The notes under the pieces: model-generated | What the model saw: only the letters and a program-made list of their open reading frames with translations | Told to the model about the DNA's origin: nothing | The model's database searches: none | NCBI GenBank assembly: GCA_021300075.1 | Contig: JAJTIB010000078.1 | Span: 1-11,411 of the forward strand | Length of the DNA stretch: 11,411 nt | Origin: Rickettsiales bacterium | GTDB lineage: Bacteria; Pseudomonadota; Alphaproteobacteria; Rickettsiales; UBA3002 | Direction: 5' to 3' | Program-made: the position numbers and the translations under genes | Part shown: positions 8,007-11,411 of the stretch, piece by piece | Position numbering within the stretch: position 1 is the stretch's first letter | Layout of the letters: every line of letters begins with the position of its first letter

Positions 8007-8738
8007 TTATGCTTCGGCCTTGGTTTTTGCTGTGCGGGCAGCAGATGTTGTCTCAAGCGGAGCTTCAGGATCTTTGAGCACATAGCCGCGCCCCCAGACG
8101 GTTTCGATGTAATTCTCGCCGCCCGAAGCATCCTCGAGTTTCTTGCGTAGTTTGCACACAAATACGTCGATAATTTTTAGTTCCGGCTCGTCAATACCGC
8201 CATAGAGATGGTTGAGGAACATTTCCTTGGTCAGGGTTGAACCTTTCCTGAGCGAGAGCAGTTCTAAAATACCATATTCCTTGCTGGTCAGGTGCAGCGG
8301 TTTGCTGTCTACCTCAACCGCACGTGTATCGAGATTGACCATCAACTTGCCGGTGCGGATCACCGATTCGGAATGGCCTTTTGAGCGGCGGACAATCGCC
8401 TGAATGCGTGCAATCAACTCGCCTTTATTGAAAGGCTTGGTGAGGTAATCATCCGCACCATAACCGAGGCCCTTGATTTTCTGATCAGGACCGGAAAGGC
8501 CGGAGAGAATCAGAATCGGTGTGTTGATTTTCGCGGCGCGGAAGCGGCGCAGCACTTCATAGCCGTCAATATCCGGCAGCATAAGATCCAGAATGATGAT
8601 ATCGTAATCATAGAGTTTGCCAATTTCCAAACCCTCTTCGCCCAGCTCAGACGTGTCACAGATGATGCCTTCGGAGGCGAGCGAAAGCTCAATGGCTTTG
8701 GCGGTGGACGGATCGTCTTCAACCAGTAATACGCGCAT
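8007..8738 (-). CDS. ctrA: Cell-cycle response regulator CtrA
   Basis: CtrA is the OmpR/PhoB-type master transcription factor of the alphaproteobacterial cell cycle; in Caulobacter it is phosphorylated through CckA-ChpT and controls flagellar, division and replication functions. The 243-residue product has a receiver domain (1 to about 116) with acidic pocket Glu8/Asp9/Asp10, phosphoacceptor Asp51 in ILDLMLPD, and Lys101 in LTKPF. A winged-helix DNA-binding domain follows (about 125-228) with the highly conserved LLSLRKGSTLTKEMFLNHLY run and the ending ETVWGRGYVL. This agreement over the recognition helix separates CtrA from ordinary OmpR relatives. The start is the ATG at 8738, with AGGGGA upstream; a TTG at 8741 would add one residue. 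The C-terminal tail is Thr/Ala/Lys-rich and ends TKAEA. A CtrA box and probable promoter lie upstream, suggesting autoregulation. Confidence 0.98.
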   Translation of the reverse strand: MRVLLVEDDPSTAKAIELSLASEGIICDTSELGEEGLEIGKLYDYDIIILDLMLPDIDGYEVLRRFRAAKINTPILILSGLSGPDQKIKGLGYGADDYLTKPFNKGELIARIQAIVRRSKGHSESVIRTGKLMVNLDTRAVEVDSKPLHLTSKEYGILELLSLRKGSTLTKEMFLNHLYGGIDEPELKIIDVFVCKLRKKLEDASGGENYIETVWGRGYVLKDPEAPLETTSAARTAKTKAEA

Positions 8739-8808
8739 CAAATTCCCCTATTTTATGACGTTGGTTCAGCCGTCTTTCAGGTGCATTATTACCTGCATCT
8801 CTCATCTG

Positions 8809-8825
8809 TTAATATACTATTAACC
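8809..8825. promoter_or_regulatory. CtrA binding box (TTAA-N7-TTAACC)
   Basis: The sequence TTAATATACTATTAACC matches the established alphaproteobacterial CtrA consensus TTAA-N7-TTAAC exactly, including spacing. It is centred about 80 bases upstream of the ctrA start codon and about 235 bases upstream of fliI. It covers the predicted -10 element of ctrA on the minus strand, which would favour negative autoregulation at this promoter, while it could also activate the divergent fliI side. Confidence 0.85.
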
Positions 8826-8839
8826 ATTAGGCTAAACAA
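8811..8839 (-). promoter_or_regulatory. Predicted sigma-70-type promoter of ctrA
   Basis: On the minus strand TTGTTT (8839 to 8834) and TATATT (8816 to 8811) are separated by exactly 17 bases. The -10 hexamer matches TATAAT at five of six positions; the -35 is weak. Transcription would start near 8804 and give a leader of about 65 bases. The -10 element lies wholly inside the CtrA box. Confidence 0.5.
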
Positions 8840-8983
8840 CTAGAATTTTAACCATTTACTTTTGTTTAATATATTGCTCGTCCTGGCGGACTATCTTCTT
8901 GTAACTATTGGGTTGCTCGGTCGCCCTCTGGTAATCTCTCTTACCTTTTTCAGGCCAGTGTGGCGCGCTGGTAACATTAACTA

Positions 8984-8995
8984 CTACCATGGTAG
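8984..8995. repeat. 12-bp perfect palindrome upstream of fliI
   Basis: CTACCATGGTAG is a perfect dyad located 56 bases before the fliI start and 2 bases after the TTAACT half-site. It could be an operator for a dimeric regulator, but a single short palindrome has limited weight. Confidence 0.4.
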
Positions 8996-9037
8996 AACGA
9001 CTATCCTGTGCGCTGGTGCGCCCCAGATAAACCTGTT

Positions 9038-9055
9038 ATGTTGACACCTGTATGA
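9038..9055 (+). other. Possible five-codon leader peptide overlapping the fliI start
   Basis: ATG at 9038 opens a frame encoding MLTPV and stops at TGA 9053-9055. That stop overlaps the fliI initiation codon as ATGA, an arrangement typical of translational reinitiation. It has no strong Shine-Dalgarno and may be chance; it is noted because fliI lacks a clear ribosome binding site. Confidence 0.2.
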
Positions 9056-10413
9056 GTTCCCGTCTGCACCAGCATTTAATTTCTGAGCTTGACCGTTTGC
9101 CGGCACTCACCCTGCATGGGCGGGTGACGGCAGTCAAAGGTTTGCTGGTGGAATGCGCCGGTATTTCGCAGGTCTTGTCCGTTGGTGCGCGTTGCAAAGT
9201 GCGCCCGACCCAGGGGATGGCGGAAGATATACTGTGCGAAGTTGTTGGATTCCGCGACGAGGTTGCGCTGCTCATGCCTTTCCGCTCGGTGGAGGGAGTG
9301 GGGCTGGGCGCGGATGTCACGCCGGTGGCCAGTATTTCGGCGGTGGAGCCGTCAGAAGCCTGGCTCGGGCGGGTGATCAATGCCATGGGCGAACCGATTG
9401 ATGGCAAGGGGCCACTCATGAAAGGTTCGCTGCCCTATCCGCTGCGCGCCTCGCCGCCACCGGCGGCCGAGCGCCAGCGTGTGGCGGGCAAACTTGATCT
9501 TGGTGTTCGCGCCATCAACACGTTCCTTACCTGTTGTCGGGGCCAACGGCTTGGGATTTTTGCCGGTTCCGGCGTTGGGAAATCGATTCTGCTTTCCATG
9601 CTCGCACGCTATTCGCAGGCAGAGGTGAACGTGATCGGCTTGGTGGGTGAGCGCGGGCGCGAGGTGCAGGAATTTCTTGAAGACGACTTGGGCGAAGAGG
9701 GTATTAAACGCTCGGTCGTGGTGGTCGCCACCTCGTCGGACTCGGCTTTAATGCGCCGTCAGGCGGCCTATACGACCATGGCGATTGCTGAATATTTCCG
9801 CGACAGAAATAAGCAGGTCTTATGCCTGATGGATTCGGTGACGCGCTTTGCGATGGCGCAGCGCGAGATTGGGCTTTCGGCGGGCGAGCCGCCCACCACG
9901 AAAGGCTATACTCCCACCGTCTTTGCCGAACTGCCGCAACTGCTCGAACGCGCCGGGCCCGGCCTTAAAGGTGAGGGTGCAATTACCGGATTATTCACCG
10001 TGCTGGTCGAGGGCGACGACACCAATGAGCCAATTGCCGATGCCGTGCGGGGGATTCTCGATGGCCATATAGTGCTTGACCGCGACATCGCCCAGCGCGG
10101 GCGCTACCCGGCGATTAACATCCTCAAGTCCGTGTCGCGGATGCTGCCGGATTGCAATTCCGATGAAGAGAATCAACTGGTGCTCATCGCCCGTCGCTTT
10201 CTTTCGACCTACGAAAATATGGCGGAGCTGATTCGTCTGGGCGCCTACCGCCGCGGTACGGACCCGGATGTGGACCGCGCCATGCAGTTCTATCCACTTA
10301 TCGAGCAGTTCATCACCCAGCGCGAGAACGAATCGGCAACTTTGTCCGAAGGCTATGAGCGCCTGGCCGCCCTTTTGGGTTTTGGCCAGAAGAAAGAGAA
10401 AGCGTCATCTTGA
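9052..10413 (+). CDS. fliI: Flagellar protein export ATPase FliI
   Basis: FliI is the cytoplasmic hexameric ATPase of the flagellar type III export apparatus, related to the F1 beta subunit. The 453-residue product matches the family length. It has an N-terminal beta-barrel (about 1-95), Walker A AGSGVGKS (171-178), the GERGREV segment (199-205) that follows in this family, and Walker B VLCLMDSVTRFA (256-267). Further on are the family segment GEPPTTKGYTPTVFAELPQL (278-297) and a C-terminal helical region. Injectisome ATPases share these motifs; assignment to the flagellum rests on the adjacent FliJ-like gene and on overall form. The ATG at 9052 is the only in-frame start before the upstream stop at 9028, and no strong Shine-Dalgarno precedes it. 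The fliJ gene follows after 10 bases. Confidence 0.97.
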   Translation: MSSRLHQHLISELDRLPALTLHGRVTAVKGLLVECAGISQVLSVGARCKVRPTQGMAEDILCEVVGFRDEVALLMPFRSVEGVGLGADVTPVASISAVEPSEAWLGRVINAMGEPIDGKGPLMKGSLPYPLRASPPPAAERQRVAGKLDLGVRAINTFLTCCRGQRLGIFAGSGVGKSILLSMLARYSQAEVNVIGLVGERGREVQEFLEDDLGEEGIKRSVVVVATSSDSALMRRQAAYTTMAIAEYFRDRNKQVLCLMDSVTRFAMAQREIGLSAGEPPTTKGYTPTVFAELPQLLERAGPGLKGEGAITGLFTVLVEGDDTNEPIADAVRGILDGHIVLDRDIAQRGRYPAINILKSVSRMLPDCNSDEENQLVLIARRFLSTYENMAELIRLGAYRRGTDPDVDRAMQFYPLIEQFITQRENESATLSEGYERLAALLGFGQKKEKASS

Positions 10414-10423
10414 GGCCTGACCG

Positions 10424-10843
10424 ATGAAATCCTTGCCGATTCTCATGCGCGTCAAACAGCGCGAGCTGGATGCGCTCAAGCGCCAGCAGGCAACGCTGGA
10501 AAAACGCCGTGATGACTTATTGGCAGCGGTCGATTCGCTGACAGATCAATTGGTGCAGGAACTCAAAGCCGCCGAAGCTCTGCCGGATATGGCGCATTTT
10601 TTTGGTGGATTCTCTGCCAGCATCAAAGCGCGTCAGGAAGTGATGCACGCGCAGATTCGCCGGCTCGAAGGCGAGCTTGAGAAACTGGCCATCCAGCTGG
10701 CAGAGAAATTCAGCGAGTTCAAGAAGCTGGATCTGGCGCATGCGGCCTGGCTCAAGCGCGAGGCGGAAAAAGTCCGCCAACGCGAACAACAGGAGATGGA
10801 CGAAGTCGGAATTCGCGGCTATGTAAGGAAAGATGCGAGTTAA
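10424..10843 (+). CDS. fliJ: FliJ-like flagellar export chaperone/stalk protein
   Basis: FliJ forms the coiled-coil stalk in the centre of the FliI ring, comparable to the gamma subunit of F1, and promotes export gate activity. The 139-residue product is almost wholly charged alpha-helix with two long heptad-like stretches (about 8-55 and 68-132), separated by a Phe/Gly-rich turn (FFGGFSAS, 59-66); this is the expected antiparallel hairpin. Sequence conservation in FliJ is low, so the call rests on length, coiled-coil form and position immediately after fliI. GAGG overlapping the fliI stop serves as its ribosome binding site. Its last 11 bases overlap the start of the following lipoprotein gene. 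Confidence 0.85.
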   Translation: MKSLPILMRVKQRELDALKRQQATLEKRRDDLLAAVDSLTDQLVQELKAAEALPDMAHFFGGFSASIKARQEVMHAQIRRLEGELEKLAIQLAEKFSEFKKLDLAHAAWLKREAEKVRQREQQEMDEVGIRGYVRKDAS

Positions 10844-11318
10844 AATTACAGTCATGATCGGCGTGCTGCTGCTTGCGGGTTGCGGCGAATCTTCGCGGAT
10901 TCAAAGCGATTATGTTGCCCAGCGTGACAGCTGTCAGTCTCTGGCCGAACAACAGATTGTTAAATATCAAGTGCCCGGAAAACTGGTCACCCCGCAGGCG
11001 CGCAATGCCGAGCTGGTGACGTTATTCAGCGACTGCATGGCCAAAAATGGCTGGCAGGTTGCCACCCCCAAACGCGAAGATGCACCGGGTGGCACGCCTG
11101 CAAGCGCGCCTGCCGCTGCACCCGTTGTTGGACCAGTGCCCGCTGCACCTTTACCTGCGCCTGTGACGCCTGCACCCGTTGTTGCACCCGTGCCCGCTGC
11201 ACCTGTACCTGCGCCTGCCGCTGCACCCGTTGTTGCACCTGCGCCGATGGTCGCACCTCCGGGCGCTGCTACCTACCAGCCGGCGATGCCGGTTGCACCG
11301 GTGGCTGCGCCTCGCTAG
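10833..11318 (+). CDS. Pro/Ala-rich putative lipoprotein of unknown function
   Basis: I do not recognise this 161-residue protein. It begins with a short lipoprotein signal peptide whose lipobox LAGC places the lipidated cysteine at residue 17, followed by Gly, which is compatible with outer-membrane sorting by E. coli rules. Residues 18-78 form a small polar domain with Cys34 and Cys68, which could make a disulfide. From about residue 83 to the end it is a Pro/Ala/Val-rich tail containing in-frame tandem repeats of the type APVVAPVPAAPVPAPAA, resembling flexible spacers that cross the periplasm. AAGGAAAG precedes the ATG, which lies inside the end of fliJ, so it is likely translated from the fliIJ mRNA. 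A flagellar role is suggested only by this context. It ends 5 bases from the convergent pdxH stop. Confidence 0.8.
   Translation: MRVKITVMIGVLLLAGCGESSRIQSDYVAQRDSCQSLAEQQIVKYQVPGKLVTPQARNAELVTLFSDCMAKNGWQVATPKREDAPGGTPASAPAAAPVVGPVPAAPLPAPVTPAPVVAPVPAAPVPAPAAAPVVAPAPMVAPPGAATYQPAMPVAPVAAPR
11117..11246 (+). repeat. In-frame tandem repeat encoding the Pro/Ala/Val tail
   Basis: The 14-mer TGCACCCGTTGTTG recurs at 11117, 11171 and 11222, giving periods of 54 and 51 bases (18 and 17 codons). The first two units are nearly identical and the third diverges after about 25 bases. Because the period is a multiple of three, copy-number change would lengthen or shorten the tail without a frameshift. 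Confidence 0.8.
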
Positions 11319-11323
11319 GGTTT

Positions 11324-11411
11324 TTAGGGATAGAGGTACTGTTTAGTCCAATCCCCATCCGCGCCGCGCGTAAAGACCCAGCGATCATGCAGACGAAAAT
11401 CACCCTGATGC
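11324..11411 (-). CDS. pdxH: Pyridoxamine 5'-phosphate oxidase, C-terminal end (runs off right edge)
   Basis: PdxH oxidises pyridoxine or pyridoxamine 5'-phosphate to pyridoxal 5'-phosphate using FMN. Only the last 28 codons are visible on the minus strand, but they contain the characteristic C-terminal signature: FRLHDRWVFTR followed by a Trp and the ending LYP. The Arg and His of RLH correspond to substrate-contacting residues near the end of E. coli PdxH. The gene is cut by the window edge, not degraded. It converges with the lipoprotein gene, their stops separated by 5 bases. Confidence 0.9.
   Translation of the reverse strand, partial: HQGDFRLHDRWVFTRGADGDWTKQYLYP

Larger units (their letters stand above)
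8739..9051. promoter_or_regulatory. Divergent ctrA / fliI control region
   Basis: This 313-base AT-rich gap between the divergent ctrA and fliI genes contains no convincing coding sequence. It holds five TTAA motifs (8809, 8820, 8848, 8866, 8977), of which the first two form a correctly spaced CtrA box. The TTAACC at 8848-8853 and the TTAACT at 8977-8982 are unpaired half-sites. A probable ctrA promoter overlaps the box, and a 12-bp palindrome lies 56 bases before fliI. No GANTC methylation site is present. I could not assign a convincing fliI promoter, and fliI has no clear Shine-Dalgarno. Confidence 0.75.

Noticed and set aside
8779..8796. Inverted repeat CAGGT-N8-ACCTG in the ctrA leader
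   Set aside because: Five-base arms occur by chance often; there is no T tract and no second copy nearby.
8862..9044. 60-codon hydrophobic frame on the plus strand between ctrA and fliI
   Set aside because: It starts with TTG, has no ribosome binding site, and overlaps the regulatory elements; the composition looks like translated AT-rich intergenic DNA.
9041..9046. Perfect TTGACA hexamer just before fliI
   Set aside because: It lies 6 bases before the fliI start, and no -10-like hexamer occurs 16-18 bases downstream; a promoter there would start inside the gene.
8739..9051. GANTC (CcrM) methylation sites in the ctrA control region
   Set aside because: I searched for them because Caulobacter ctrA P1 is methylation-sensitive, and found none in this gap.
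1..11411. Mobile element, prophage, CRISPR array, toxin-antitoxin or defence island
   Set aside because: All long coding regions are recognised housekeeping, envelope, flagellar or regulatory genes with consistent composition; no integrase, transposase, terminal repeat or spacer array is visible.

Overview
The window looks like ordinary core chromosome from a flagellated alphaproteobacterium of moderate GC content. The strongest lineage marker is a full-length CtrA, the cell-cycle response regulator characteristic of Alphaproteobacteria, with a near-perfect CtrA box upstream of its own gene. The gene run tolB-pal-cpoB-tilS-ftsH-glmM is also a typical proteobacterial envelope/division neighbourhood. 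I cannot name the genus.

Layout, reading the minus strand from right to left: ctrA (8738 to 8007), tolB (7931 to 6633), pal (6377 to 5898), a Rho-independent terminator (about 5874 to 5844), cpoB (5771 to 4824), tilS (4846 to 3743, overlapping cpoB), ftsH (3759 to 1807, overlapping tilS by 17 bases), a hairpin, glmM (1710 to 346), and thiD, which starts 4 bases after glmM and runs off the left edge. From the 313-base divergent control region at 8739-9051, the plus strand carries fliI (9052-10413), fliJ (10424-10843) and a short Pro/Ala-rich lipoprotein gene (10833-11318). The C-terminal end of pdxH enters from the right edge on the minus strand and converges on the lipoprotein gene.

How the genes fit together: TolB, Pal and CpoB are parts of the Tol-Pal system, which links outer membrane, peptidoglycan and divisome. 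FtsH is the membrane AAA protease. GlmM makes glucosamine-1-phosphate for peptidoglycan and LPS precursors. TilS modifies tRNA-Ile for AUA decoding. ThiD and PdxH are vitamin (thiamin and B6) enzymes. FliI and FliJ are the ATPase and stalk protein of the flagellar export apparatus. CtrA, which in model alphaproteobacteria controls flagellar and division genes, sits between the flagellar pair and tolB-pal.

I see no transposon, phage, CRISPR, toxin-antitoxin or defence locus, and no clearly novel system. The points most worth a second look are regulatory: a CtrA box lying over the predicted ctrA -10 element, ctrA directly upstream of tolB-pal with no tolQRA in between, a CtrA C-terminus that does not end in the Ala-Ala known from Caulobacter, Asp at the +2 position of mature Pal, and a low-complexity lipoprotein fused by overlap to the fliIJ unit.
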